Source: Terricaulis silvestris (GTDB taxonomy: Bacteria; Pseudomonadota; Alphaproteobacteria; Caulobacterales; Aquidulcibacteraceae). Taken from it: 64,000 nt of DNA. Made by a program: the position numbers and the translations under genes. Shown one piece after another: positions 15,951 to 24,591 of this stretch (position 1 is the first letter of the stretch; the number at the start of each line of letters is the position of its first letter). The stretch lies in contig NZ_CP047045.1 in NCBI RefSeq assembly GCF_009792355.1, forward strand, positions 3,800,764 to 3,864,763. The letters are read 5' to 3'. The notes beneath the pieces were generated by a model that saw only the letters and a list, made by a program, of their open reading frames with translations, searched no databases and had not been told where the DNA came from.

Positions 15951-17243
15951 TCAAATGCCCAACCGCGCCAGACCGTCTGCGATCGCCGGATCAACTTGCA
16001 CATCGCGTGGTGAGAGCGGACGCGTCAGGCGCAGTGTTTCCATGCTGCGCGCGCGGGAGAGTGCGACGTAGGCCTGACCCGGCGCAAAGGCGCCGCGGCC
16101 GAGATCGATTTCGACGCTGTCGAGCGTCATGCCTTGGGCTTTGTGGATAGTGAGCGCCCAGGCGGGGGCGAGCGGGAATTGCACGTATTTGAATTCCTCT
16201 TTCACCTCCATGCGGTTTTCCTTGGCGTTCCAAGTCCAACGCGCTTGCGGCCAGGTGGCGCGCTCGACATCGACTTCGCCACCGGCATCGAGGACGACTA
16301 CGATCAGCTCATCATCGAGCGACTTCACGGTGCCGAGTGAGCCGTTGACCCATCGGTCCGCGGGATCGTTCTGCGTGAAGATCACGCGTGCGCCGCGTTT
16401 CAGCACCAGCTCCATCGGCGCGGGAAAGCGATCGCCTTGCGACTTGGGTGGTTCGCCTTCGAACGCGCCGGTGTAGCGCGCCGCCGCGGTTTCGAGAGAG
16501 GCGAGGCCGTTGGCGTTGTACCTGTCAGCGACGGCGTTGGTGGCGCAGAGAAGGACGGGGCGTTTCGGCAACGAGCGATCGAGGCAAACGGTGTTGAGGA
16601 TGGTCACCGCTTCTTCGACGCCGCGGCTTTCGCGGATGGAGGAAAGCAGCGCGATGAAGTCTTGGTTGGTTTGGCGATGCACTTCGGTGAGCTGCACGGC
16701 GGCGATCGGTGCGTCGCGGAGGCAATGCGCGGAGAAGGCGTAGGGTGTGGAATAGCCGGCGTCTTCCAGGAGCTGCCCTTCCTCGCCGCGCACGACGGGC
16801 GGCAGCTGGTAGAAGTCGCCGACCAACAACATCTGCACGCCGCCGAACGGGCGCGAAGATTTGCGTGCGACCTTTAAGTGCTGATCCATGGCGTCGAGCA
16901 CGTCGGCGCGAAGCATGGAAACTTCGTCGACGATCAGCCGGCTGATCGCGCGCGCGGTGCGTTGGAAGAACCAGTGCGGTTTTTCCTGAAGGCCGATCAG
17001 CGGGCGCGGCGGGAAGCCGAAAAAGGAGTGCACGGTCTGGCCGCCAATGTTCATGGCGGCGAGGCCGGTCGGCGCCAGCACGGCTTGAGGGTATTGCGGG
17101 TCGGCTTCGACCAGCGATCGGATGAAGTGGCTTTTGCCGGTGCCGGCGCGGCCGACGACCATCACGATCGGCGTGCGATCAGACAGCGCGGCGCGCGCTT
17201 CCGCGACGGCGGGATCGGGCTGAGGCGCTGTGGGGAGAATCAT
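15951..17243 (-). CDS. PIF1-like ATP-dependent DNA helicase
   Basis: 430 residues of superfamily 1B helicase. Motif I is VVGRAGTGKSHFIRSL (about 29-44), then TGLAAMNIGGQTVHSFFG (about 59-76, motif Ia), IVDEVSMLRADVLDAMD (motif II, about 104-120), LVGDFYQLPPV (motif III) and ALTIHKAQGMTLDSVEIDLG plus AYVALSRARS (motifs V-VI) near the C terminus. It unwinds DNA 5' to 3' and probably helps with structured or stalled replication substrates. At 430 residues it is the compact bacterial type without extra domains. Confidence 0.93.
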   Translation of the reverse strand: MILPTAPQPDPAVAEARAALSDRTPIVMVVGRAGTGKSHFIRSLVEADPQYPQAVLAPTGLAAMNIGGQTVHSFFGFPPRPLIGLQEKPHWFFQRTARAISRLIVDEVSMLRADVLDAMDQHLKVARKSSRPFGGVQMLLVGDFYQLPPVVRGEEGQLLEDAGYSTPYAFSAHCLRDAPIAAVQLTEVHRQTNQDFIALLSSIRESRGVEEAVTILNTVCLDRSLPKRPVLLCATNAVADRYNANGLASLETAAARYTGAFEGEPPKSQGDRFPAPMELVLKRGARVIFTQNDPADRWVNGSLGTVKSLDDELIVVVLDAGGEVDVERATWPQARWTWNAKENRMEVKEEFKYVQFPLAPAWALTIHKAQGMTLDSVEIDLGRGAFAPGQAYVALSRARSMETLRLTRPLSPRDVQVDPAIADGLARLGI

Positions 17244-17295
17244 CTCCCGACTATATAGGCGCCCCGCCGATCCCGCTAAGTCGCGGCCTCAGCCG

Positions 17296-19896
17296 TTAAC
17301 GCGAGCGGCCGCGCGACGTGACCCAGGCGCTAATGTCGTTGAGGCGGCGTTCGCGCGTGGTGATCCGTTCGTTCATGCCGGCGTATTGCGCTTCCGGTTG
17401 CCGGCGCGAGGTTGCGGGAACGTCACGGTCGATGGTTTCGCGAAGGCGGCGCAGCATCGCCGGATCGTTCGAGCCGGAGATGAGGCCGGGCAGGAACGTG
17501 GCGGCCGTGTCCGGATCGAGCCGCGCTGCGATTTCGGCGCGATGTGCCGCCGCGTAATCGTAGGCGAGTTCCGGATAGTGGTTGGCGACGCCGCCGATGA
17601 GGCCTGGGCTGAATGCGGCTGGCACGTCTTCGGTGAACGCCAGATCCAGCACGCGCTGCGCTAGTGCACGATCTCGCGTCGCGGCGAGCGAGTTGAACAG
17701 CGTGCGCTTTTCAAGTTGCGAGGTGGAGGCGCGGGCGCTGGCGAGGATGCGATCGAACGTCTCGGGCGAAGCGGAAGCGCCGACGGCGCCCATCACCGCG
17801 CCGCGGACGCGGCCGTCGATTTCGCCGGCATTGTAGCGGCGCAGGGCTTCGGCTTCGAACACCGGGTCTTCCAGTTGCGAGAGCGCGTTGATCAGCGCCG
17901 CGCGCAGGATGCTGGTGTTGTCAGACTCGCCTTGCTGGCGGCTCCAGCCGACGCGCGCGAACACCGGGTTGAGCAAGCCGCGTGCGAAGGTGCGGTAGCG
18001 CTCGCGGCGGGGATCGTTGTCGCCGTAGAGGAAGTCGGCGTTGCTGAGTTCGCCGGCGATGAGCGCCCAGACGTTCGGGTCGGCGGTCTGCGGCGTGCGT
18101 GAGGCCAGCGCGAAGAAGTCCGCCGCCGAGACGGCGCCGGCGCGGCCGAGGGCGCGGGTGTCGTAGAGCAAGCCGAGTTGATCGGCGGCGTCGAGCCGCG
18201 CGAAGTTTTGTCCGAGTTGGTCGAACGCAGCATGCGGATAGCGCGTGCGGTAGTAGCCGACTTGGCCGGGGTTCACGACGTAAGCGCCGCAGGCGATCGA
18301 GCCGGACGCGGTGCGATCATCGCCAGTTAGCAGATGCACGGGAGCGCCGCCGCTCAAGCTTTGGATGGTGACGGGCACGTGCCAGAGCAGGGGCCGGCGA
18401 TCGACCGGCAGCGACGTGAATTCACCTTGGCGCAGCGTGACCGGCATTTGTCCGCCGCGGCAGCGGCCGGTTTCGGCCGTGATCAGCGGCACGCCAGGTT
18501 GGCGCGTGAAATCGTCGGCAATCTGGCGCACCGGTTGGCCCGACGCGGCTTCGATCGATTCCCAGAGCTGAACGCTGCGGGTGTTCTGGTTGGCGTACTG
18601 ACGCATGTAAGCCTGCACACCCGCGCGGAAGCCGTCGGCGCCGACGTGGTTCTCAAGCATGCGCACGACGGCGAAGCCCTTTTGGTACGTGATCGCGTCA
18701 AAGGCTTGCTCGGCCTGATCGACGTTGGCGATCGGGACGATGATCGGGTGCGAGGTTGGGCGCGCGTCTTGGATCATCGCACCTTGCAGTGCGCCTTGGG
18801 CTTGGTCCCATAGACGCCACTCAGGCTTTAGTTCGTCGGAGCCGCGGTTTTCGATCCAGCTGGCGAAGCCTTCGTTGAGCCAGATGTCGTCCCACCACAC
18901 CGGGGTGACGAGATCGCCGAACCACATGTGGCCGATTTCGTGGGCCATCGTGGTGTAGATGAATTGGCGGAGCGCTTCGGACGTCGTCTGCTCATCGACA
19001 AGCAGATACGTCTCGAAATAGCTGATGGCGCCCCAGTTCTCCATGGCGGCGAAATCGCCAGCGCCTGGGATGGCGACGATATCAAGCTTCGGCAACGGAT
19101 AAGGCACGCCGAAATAAGTGTTCAGCCACGGCAGCGTTTCGACGGCGGCTTGCAGACCGAAGCGGGCTTGCTCGGTGAGGCCGCGGCGCGTGTAGACGCT
19201 GACCAGCACGCCATCGACGTCTTGCGAGATGCGCTCAAGATCGCCGACAGCGAGGAACACCGGGTAGGTCGACATCAGCGGCGTGGTGGCGAAGCGCGTG
19301 CGCTTCAGGCCGCCGGCGATGGCCTGCGACGACGCTTCCGGCATGTTGGAGACGACGACAAGATTGGCAGGCGCGACGACGGTGAGATCGAACGTCGCCT
19401 TGAAGCTCGGTTCGTCAAACGAGGGCGCGAAGCGACGGAAGTCGGCGGCTTCGAATTGCGTCGCCAGCATGCGGCCTTCGCTGCCGTCATCGTTTTCATA
19501 GTCTTGGGCGAAGAGGCCAAAGGCGCCGGTGTTGATCGTGCCGGTGTAGGCGATGGAGAGGCGGTGTGCGCCGGCAGTCACCGGACGCGAGAAGGTGAAG
19601 GTCGCGGTTTGGTCTTCTTCGTTGAAGCTGACTTGGGGCGTGTTGCGCTCATCGAGGCGGACGCGGGTGAACGCCAGGTTCGCGGCGTTCAGCGTGATCT
19701 CGTTGCTGGCTTCGGCGAGCGTGAGATCGATGTTGACCTGACCGGTGAAGGTCAGCGCCTCGATGTTGGGAGTCACCGTGAGATCGTAGTGCGTCGGGCG
19801 CGCATTCTCGCTTAGCCGGACTTCGCGTTCTGTCTGCGCGGCAGCCGGTAGTGCAAGAAGCAGCGCCATCAGCGCGGCGAACGACCATCTTTTCAT
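17296..19896 (-). CDS. Secreted M1 family metallo-aminopeptidase
   Basis: 866 residues from the ATG at 19896, chosen because GGAGGG precedes it and a clean signal peptide follows (KRWSFAALMALLLALPAAAQ); the frame continues 39 codons upstream without family similarity. The gluzincin core shows the exopeptidase motif AMENWG and the zinc site HEIGHMWFGDLVTPVWWDD followed by NEGFASW. The C-terminal half is the helical ERAP1_C-like domain. It removes N-terminal residues from peptides in the periplasm or outside the cell, probably for nutrition. Confidence 0.93.
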   Translation of the reverse strand: MKRWSFAALMALLLALPAAAQTEREVRLSENARPTHYDLTVTPNIEALTFTGQVNIDLTLAEASNEITLNAANLAFTRVRLDERNTPQVSFNEEDQTATFTFSRPVTAGAHRLSIAYTGTINTGAFGLFAQDYENDDGSEGRMLATQFEAADFRRFAPSFDEPSFKATFDLTVVAPANLVVVSNMPEASSQAIAGGLKRTRFATTPLMSTYPVFLAVGDLERISQDVDGVLVSVYTRRGLTEQARFGLQAAVETLPWLNTYFGVPYPLPKLDIVAIPGAGDFAAMENWGAISYFETYLLVDEQTTSEALRQFIYTTMAHEIGHMWFGDLVTPVWWDDIWLNEGFASWIENRGSDELKPEWRLWDQAQGALQGAMIQDARPTSHPIIVPIANVDQAEQAFDAITYQKGFAVVRMLENHVGADGFRAGVQAYMRQYANQNTRSVQLWESIEAASGQPVRQIADDFTRQPGVPLITAETGRCRGGQMPVTLRQGEFTSLPVDRRPLLWHVPVTIQSLSGGAPVHLLTGDDRTASGSIACGAYVVNPGQVGYYRTRYPHAAFDQLGQNFARLDAADQLGLLYDTRALGRAGAVSAADFFALASRTPQTADPNVWALIAGELSNADFLYGDNDPRRERYRTFARGLLNPVFARVGWSRQQGESDNTSILRAALINALSQLEDPVFEAEALRRYNAGEIDGRVRGAVMGAVGASASPETFDRILASARASTSQLEKRTLFNSLAATRDRALAQRVLDLAFTEDVPAAFSPGLIGGVANHYPELAYDYAAAHRAEIAARLDPDTAATFLPGLISGSNDPAMLRRLRETIDRDVPATSRRQPEAQYAGMNERITTRERRLNDISAWVTSRGRSR

Positions 19897-20030
19897 GACA
19901 CCCTCCAAGTGACAGCGGGCTGCCACGTCGGTTTGAACGCAACCAGCGTTTTGCGACGATTGTACAATGTCGCGCGGCGACGCGCCTGTCGCGGCTGGTT
20001 TGTTGATTTTCACGGGAATGAAGCTGTCGG

Positions 20031-20681
20031 CTAGTAAGGCCAGGGGCCGCGCAGGCCGACGGGCGGCAGCGCTTCATCAATAGAGAGCGCGGCAATATCC
20101 GCAGCAATCGCCGGCAGCTCTGCTGAGATGAACGTGCGGCGCGTGCGGACCAGTTCTGCTTTGCCCGGTGCGGCGTGCGCTGCGGCGTATCTGGTCCATG
20201 ACGCAAACGGCGCCGGTACTTCCACCGAAAGACGGGCGACGGTTTGCGGAGCGGCGACGGCCTGCGGCGCAACAGGTGCGGCTTGATGTGTTTCGCCGCT
20301 AGCGAGACCAACCAGAAAAGCGTTGTCTTCAGCGCCGACCATTTGCGGGACACGGCCGGTTAGCCGCAGCCGCATATCCATGTCGTAGCGGGCGCCGGAT
20401 TGTTCGATCACGCGCAGGCGGACGCTGTGAATGGCGCCGTGCTCGGTCGCGAGGATGCTTTCGTCTTTCAGCGTGATCACGCCAAACTCGCGATCGACCT
20501 CGAAACGGCCGCCGACGTCATCTATCAGATAGAAGCCAGACGAGGTGAGGTCAGGGGCGGCAGCGGTTGGCGCAGCGATCGCGAGCGCGTGATCGAGCGC
20601 GTCGGGCGCGCGGACGAGATCGACATCCAAGGCGTCGAACAGCGCGGAAAAGGGATCGTGCGACGAACTCATTCGCCGCAC
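20031..20681 (-). CDS. Uncharacterised protein with a cadherin-like motif
   Basis: 216 residues (or 213 from the Met at 20672). Residues about 48-100 read FYLIDDVGGRFEVDREFGVI... then RLRVIEQSGARYDMDMRLRLTG, a pattern like one cadherin repeat (FEVDxxTGVITL). The Pro/Ala-rich linker after about residue 130 leads to a C-terminal helical segment. There is no signal peptide, which is odd for a cadherin fold. I know of similar proteins in Caulobacterales without assigned function. It lies between the M1 peptidase and the aldehyde dehydrogenase on the same strand. Confidence 0.6.
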   Translation of the reverse strand: MRRMSSSHDPFSALFDALDVDLVRAPDALDHALAIAAPTAAAPDLTSSGFYLIDDVGGRFEVDREFGVITLKDESILATEHGAIHSVRLRVIEQSGARYDMDMRLRLTGRVPQMVGAEDNAFLVGLASGETHQAAPVAPQAVAAPQTVARLSVEVPAPFASWTRYAAAHAAPGKAELVRTRRTFISAELPAIAADIAALSIDEALPPVGLRGPWPY

Positions 20682-20734
20682 TCTGCCCTGCCGTGGCTAA
20701 TAGGCCGTGAAGCCGGCGTTTCCAGCTTGTTTAC

Positions 20735-22174
20735 TTAAGCGGTCTGTTCGCCCCAGCCGTACGCGCCCTTCACTTCGAGGAATTCCTCGACGCCGAATGC
20801 GCCGCCTTCGCGGCCGATGCCGGATTGCTTGTAGCCGCCGAACGGCGAACCGAGACCGCCCTGAGCGCCGTTGATGTGCACCATGCCAGCGCGTAGCTGG
20901 CGCGCGACCTTGCGTGCGCGACCTTCCGAGCCTTGCACGTAGGCGGCCAGGCCGTACGGCGTGTCGTTGGCGATGCGGACGGCTTCTTCTTCGGTTTCGT
21001 ACGGGATGATCACCAGCACCGGTCCGAAGATTTCTTCGCGCGCGATGGTCATGTTGTTGTTCACGTCAGCGAACACGGTCGGCTTCACGTAATAGCCGGA
21101 TTTCAAGCCATCAGGGCGGCCAACGCCGCCGGCGACGAGACGCGCGCCTTCGTCGATGCCTTTTTGGATGAGGCCTTGCACCTTTTGGAATTGGTTGGCG
21201 TTGGCCAGCGGACCGATATCACTGCCTTCGGCGTCGGCGGGCGCGCGCACCTTGATGCTCTGCGCTGTCTTGGCGGCGATGGCGACGACTTCGTCGTACT
21301 TCGACTTCGGCGCCAGCATGCGCGACGGCGCGTTGCAGCTTTGGCCGGTGTTGTTGGCCATGTGCAGCATGCCGCGCGCGACAGCTTGTGGCAGGTCGGC
21401 GTCGTCGAGAATGATGTTCGGGCTCTTGCCGCCGAGTTCGAGTGCGACTTTCTTGATACCAACGGCAGCGTTTTGCATCACCGACGTGCCGGCGCGCGTG
21501 GAGCCGGTGAAGCTCAGCATATCGACATCGGGATGCGACGAGAGCGCGTTGCCGACGCCGGGGCCGTCGCCGTTGACGAGGTTGAACACGCCAGGCGGCA
21601 CGCCGGCTTCGTCGAGGATTTCGGCGAACAGAATGGCGTTGAGCGGCGCGAGTTCAGACGGTTTCAGCACCATGGTGCAGCCGGCGGCGAGCGCGGGGCC
21701 GACCTTCGCGCCGATCTGGTTCATCGGCCAATTCCACGGCGTGATCATGCCGATGACGCCGATCGCTTCTTTCAGGATGCGGCGGCCTTTGCCGTAATCG
21801 TATTCGAAGTCGAAGGTGTCGAGCTGCTTGCGGGCGTCGATTAGGTAGCCAATGCCGGCGGGCGCCTGCTGTTGCGTGGCGATCGGCATCGGCGCGCCCA
21901 TTTCCATCGAAATGGTCTCGGCCATCTCGCCCATGCGGCGCTGATAGATGGCGATGATCTTGTCGAGGATGGCTTTGCGCTCATCGACGGTGGTGACGCT
22001 CCAGGTCGCGAACGCCTTGCGGGCGGCGGCGACGGCTTTATCGACGTCAGCGGCGCTGCCCAGCGAGATGCGGCCGACCGGCTCTTCGTTGGCCGGATTG
22101 ATCACGTCATGTGTGCGCGCCTTGGCCGGGGCGACCCATTTGCCATCGATATAGAAATTGAGCTGCTCGCGCAT
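20735..22174 (-). CDS. NAD(P)-dependent aldehyde dehydrogenase
   Basis: 479 residues from the ATG at 22174 (MREQLNFYIDGKWV), with GGAG upstream; the frame runs about 280 codons further 5' but crosses a repeat and trmB, so that is not coding. Signature pieces are the MITPWNWPMNQ Rossmann segment, ALELGGKSPNII with the general-base Glu, and NNTGQSCNAPSRML with the catalytic Cys near residue 282, then EEIFGPVL. It oxidises an aldehyde to its acid; the substrate is not evident. It is divergent from trmB across an inverted-repeat element. Confidence 0.94.
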   Translation of the reverse strand: MREQLNFYIDGKWVAPAKARTHDVINPANEEPVGRISLGSAADVDKAVAAARKAFATWSVTTVDERKAILDKIIAIYQRRMGEMAETISMEMGAPMPIATQQQAPAGIGYLIDARKQLDTFDFEYDYGKGRRILKEAIGVIGMITPWNWPMNQIGAKVGPALAAGCTMVLKPSELAPLNAILFAEILDEAGVPPGVFNLVNGDGPGVGNALSSHPDVDMLSFTGSTRAGTSVMQNAAVGIKKVALELGGKSPNIILDDADLPQAVARGMLHMANNTGQSCNAPSRMLAPKSKYDEVVAIAAKTAQSIKVRAPADAEGSDIGPLANANQFQKVQGLIQKGIDEGARLVAGGVGRPDGLKSGYYVKPTVFADVNNNMTIAREEIFGPVLVIIPYETEEEAVRIANDTPYGLAAYVQGSEGRARKVARQLRAGMVHINGAQGGLGSPFGGYKQSGIGREGGAFGVEEFLEVKGAYGWGEQTA

Positions 22175-22186
22175 CGCTTCGCTCCA

Positions 22187-22296
22187 GGTGTCAGGTTTCA
22201 GGTGTCGGAAGGCAGTATCAGATATAGGAAGCGGCTGCGAGTTCGCGTCGCGGCAACACTGGCTTGTCTGACACCCGGCACCTGATACCTGACGCC
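22187..22296. repeat. 110-bp element with about 22-bp imperfect terminal inverted repeats
   Basis: The left arm (22187-22208, GGTGTCAGGTTTCAGGTGTC...) and the right arm (22275-22296) are reverse complements at about 20 of 22 positions by eye. The element fills nearly the whole space between the divergent aldehyde dehydrogenase and trmB genes and ends five bases before the trmB start. It resembles a MITE or REP-type mobile repeat; no coding sequence is seen inside. Confidence 0.6.
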
Positions 22297-22300
22297 GGGA

Positions 22301-23095
22301 ATGGACGAACACCGCCCCCTCCGCACTTTCGGCCGGATCAAGGCCCGGACCCTGAAGCCTCGCCAGGCTGGGCTGATGGATACGCTGTTGCCGCATCTGG
22401 CTGTGCCGGACGAAGGCGCGATTGATGTTGAAGCGCTGTTCTCTTCCCCCGCCCCCACGCGGGGCGGGGGGCAGGGGGGTGGGGGGCGTGCCGACGCGGC
22501 TGCCTTTGCCGACACCAGCGCGACTGCACGCCCCCCCTCCGACCGCTTCGCGGTCACCTCCCCCGCGAGGGGGGAGGTTGTTTTGGAGATTGGCTTCGGT
22601 GGCGGCGAGCACTTGGTGGCGCAAGCCACCGCACATCCAGAGACGCGCTTCATCGGCGTCGAGCCCTTCATCAACGGCGTCGCGTCGTGTCTGCGGCACA
22701 TCGAAGACAGCGGCGTCCAGAACGTTCGGCTGCATCAGGGTGATGCACGCGATGTGATCGCGCGGCTGCCGGATGCGAGCGTGGAGCTTTGCTACATTCT
22801 GTTTCCCGATCCGTGGCCGAAGGTGCGGCATCACAAGCGGCGGTTGATCCAACCGGCATTCTTGGATGATCTGGCGCGCGTGCTGAAGCCGGGCGCCGAG
22901 GTGCGGTTCGCGACGGATTGGGCGAACTATGCGTCGTGGACGCTGGAGCATTTCGTGCGCGACACGCGGTTCGCGTGGACGGCAGAGCGCGCGGAGGATT
23001 GGCGCAATGCTTGGCCGGGGCATGTGACGACGCGCTATGAAGCGAAGAAGCTTGGCGATTGCGCGCCGGTCTGGCTGCGGTTTGCGCGGCGCTGA
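22301..23095 (+). CDS. trmB: tRNA (guanine-N7-)-methyltransferase with in-frame repeat insertion
   Basis: 264 residues. The N terminus (LRTFGRIKARTLKPRQAGLMDTLLP) and the SAM-binding methyltransferase core (LEIGFGGGEHLVAQA; IGVEPFINGV; LCYILFPDPWPKVRHHKRR) are those of TrmB, which makes m7G46 in tRNAs. Between ALFS (about 48) and VVLEIGFGGG (about 93) sits a roughly 45-residue Gly/Arg/Ala/Pro segment encoded by a palindromic repeat, absent from normal TrmB of about 220-235 residues. The frame is kept, so the enzyme may still work, with a surface loop. A 3' fragment of the gene recurs at 24413-24549. Confidence 0.9.
   Translation: MDEHRPLRTFGRIKARTLKPRQAGLMDTLLPHLAVPDEGAIDVEALFSSPAPTRGGGQGGGGRADAAAFADTSATARPPSDRFAVTSPARGEVVLEIGFGGGEHLVAQATAHPETRFIGVEPFINGVASCLRHIEDSGVQNVRLHQGDARDVIARLPDASVELCYILFPDPWPKVRHHKRRLIQPAFLDDLARVLKPGAEVRFATDWANYASWTLEHFVRDTRFAWTAERAEDWRNAWPGHVTTRYEAKKLGDCAPVWLRFARR
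22441..22576. repeat. Palindromic repeat element inside the trmB reading frame
   Basis: Two outer hairpins are visible: CCCCGCCCC...GGGGCGGGG at about 22446-22470 and CCTCCCCC...GGGGGAGG at about 22557-22576, and an inner pair GGGGGGCGTGC (22491-22501) with GCACGCCCCCC (about 22527-22537). The TTCGCGGTCACCTCCCC segment is typical of dispersed palindromic repeats in alphaproteobacteria. It inserts about 135 bases without breaking the frame, much as Rickettsia palindromic elements do within genes. Confidence 0.7.
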
Positions 23096-24160
23096 TTAGA
23101 CGATGGTTGCTGCTTCGGCGGCTTTGGCGGGCGCTGGCGCGGCGACGGTTTCGGCGACCGGCATTTGCCAGGTCCCGGTTTTCGGATCCCAGTAGCGGTC
23201 GTGGCCGACGGCGAGAACGTATTGGCCGGGGCGCTCGCCGACGGCGCGCTCGATGGTGTCGAGCATTTCGTTGGTGACGCGCACGTCCGAGTCTGCGTCG
23301 CCTGCCGCGGCCGGCATTAGGGGATCGCTCCATTCCAGCACGATGCGGTCGCCGTCCAGAAACGGCACACACATCACGATTGGGCACTGGGCGAGGCGCG
23401 ACAGCCGCGCGCCGCCCAGGGCGAAGTTCTGCGACGAATGCCCTGCAAAGGGGCGTTCGTGTCCGGCGGAGCGACCCTTGGGCCAAGGCACGTCGGCTGA
23501 GATGATCATGACCTTGTCCGGCTCGCGCAGCGAGTGAAGCAACCGGGTGGCCACGCTGCGACCGCTGACCTCGACGACTTCAACGTCATCATTCCGCAGA
23601 CGACGGATGGCCTTAACCATTTCGCCGAGTTGCACGCGAATGCGGAGCGCCCGCGCGTCATGCGTGCCTTGCTCCACTGGCGCGACGACAGAAACGAGCT
23701 TCTTGGGACAGGCAAGCGGCGAGAAGACCGCGGCCACGGCCTGTCGGGAGAAGTGACCGATCACGATCAGCACGGACTTTCCCGGTTCACGCAGGATGGC
23801 GGGCGGATTTCTTTGTTCAACGCGCCATTGATCGGCGGTCTCGCGGTTCTCGGCGATGCGGGTTACGACGACATGATCCCGGAACGGCCGGCGCAGCCAC
23901 TCGCGTGCGAGTTTGTCCGTATCCTCGGCAGCGGGAAACGTCGAACGCATCCATTGCCGGGTTCGTCCACCGAGCGGCGAAAGAGAAATAAGCGAGCCCG
24001 CGGCATCGGCAAACACCAGAGCCCAAGACTTGGGAAGATAGAGCGCAGCCAAGTAAAGCAGCGCCAACTCAAAAACGCGAACGATATCGCTCGCCTGACC
24101 AAACAAGCGGCGCGGAAGTCGGATCATGCCGTCCCACAACGTTGTCGTTTCGCCGCTCAT
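23096..24160 (-). CDS. LpxL/HtrB-like lysophospholipid acyltransferase family protein, atypical active site
   Basis: 354 residues with the general layout of lipid A late acyltransferases: an N-terminal hydrophobic stretch (DIVRVFELALLYLAALYLP), then VLIVIGHFSRQAVAAVF where HxxxxD/E is expected, and later a DVPWPKGRS.GHERPFAGHSS block and a strand CPIVMCVPFLDGDRIVLEW. The acidic residue of the catalytic HX4D/E pair is replaced by Ala, so classical acyl transfer is doubtful. The C-terminal 25 residues are Ala/Pro-rich. It converges on trmB with stop codons back to back and is followed beyond its start by a decayed trmB 3' end. Confidence 0.65.
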   Translation of the reverse strand: MSGETTTLWDGMIRLPRRLFGQASDIVRVFELALLYLAALYLPKSWALVFADAAGSLISLSPLGGRTRQWMRSTFPAAEDTDKLAREWLRRPFRDHVVVTRIAENRETADQWRVEQRNPPAILREPGKSVLIVIGHFSRQAVAAVFSPLACPKKLVSVVAPVEQGTHDARALRIRVQLGEMVKAIRRLRNDDVEVVEVSGRSVATRLLHSLREPDKVMIISADVPWPKGRSAGHERPFAGHSSQNFALGGARLSRLAQCPIVMCVPFLDGDRIVLEWSDPLMPAAAGDADSDVRVTNEMLDTIERAVGERPGQYVLAVGHDRYWDPKTGTWQMPVAETVAAPAPAKAAEAATIV

Positions 24161-24381
24161 GGGCCCTCAATCCGCGGCAGCCGGCCGGAGAGCCGGACGC
24201 GACCGTGTAAAGTTATTATGGTCGCCAGCCAAGCAACAAGCGCGCCAGCGCCGGTGCTGGCGCTTCACTCGGGTTTGCGGCGCCCCGCTGCAGGTATGGC
24301 GGAGTTTTCGCGCGTGGCGCTTAGAAAGATCGCTTTTTGGCGTCGCGAGGGTCGCATCACCGCCCTGGTTGCGCGTTGGCG

Positions 24382-24406
24382 CACCGCGTGGCTACGCCAC
24401 GCGGTG
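24382..24406. repeat. REP-like perfect hairpin
   Basis: CACCGCGTGGC and GCCACGCGGTG form a perfect 11-bp stem with a three-base loop (TAC). It lies immediately before the trmB fragment in a 431-base stretch (24161-24591) without an intact gene. A second imperfect palindrome GCGCCAGC...GCTGGCGC lies about 120 bases upstream. There is no T-run, so a repeat or recombination scar is more likely than a terminator. Confidence 0.5.
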
Positions 24407-24412
24407 ACGCGC

Positions 24413-24549
24413 TATGCGCGGTTCACGTGGACGGCGGAGCGCGCGGAGGATTGGCGCAACGCTTGGGGCCGGGGCATGTGATGACGCGCCATGAAGCTAA
24501 GAAGCTGGGCGACTGCGCGCCGATTTGGTTGCGGTTGGCGCGAGTGTAG
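24413..24549 (+). pseudogene. Decayed duplicate of the trmB 3' end
   Basis: This stretch matches the last 137 or so bases of trmB (22959-23095) with about a dozen substitutions by eye, near 90 percent identity, and one two-base insertion (GG) in the middle that shifts the frame. Translated in two frames it gives FTWTAERAEDWRNAW and then HEAKKLGDCAPIWLRLARV, the TrmB C terminus. No start or methyltransferase core remains, so it is a non-functional fragment from a segmental duplication around the acyltransferase-like gene. Confidence 0.8.
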
Positions 24550-24591
24550 AGATTTGGTCATCACGGCGAATGGCCGCGACTATTCATATCA

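Noticed and set aside
22175..23023. Extension of the aldehyde dehydrogenase frame into trmB
   Set aside because: The extra residues have no similarity to the family, and the ATG at 22174 has a ribosome site.
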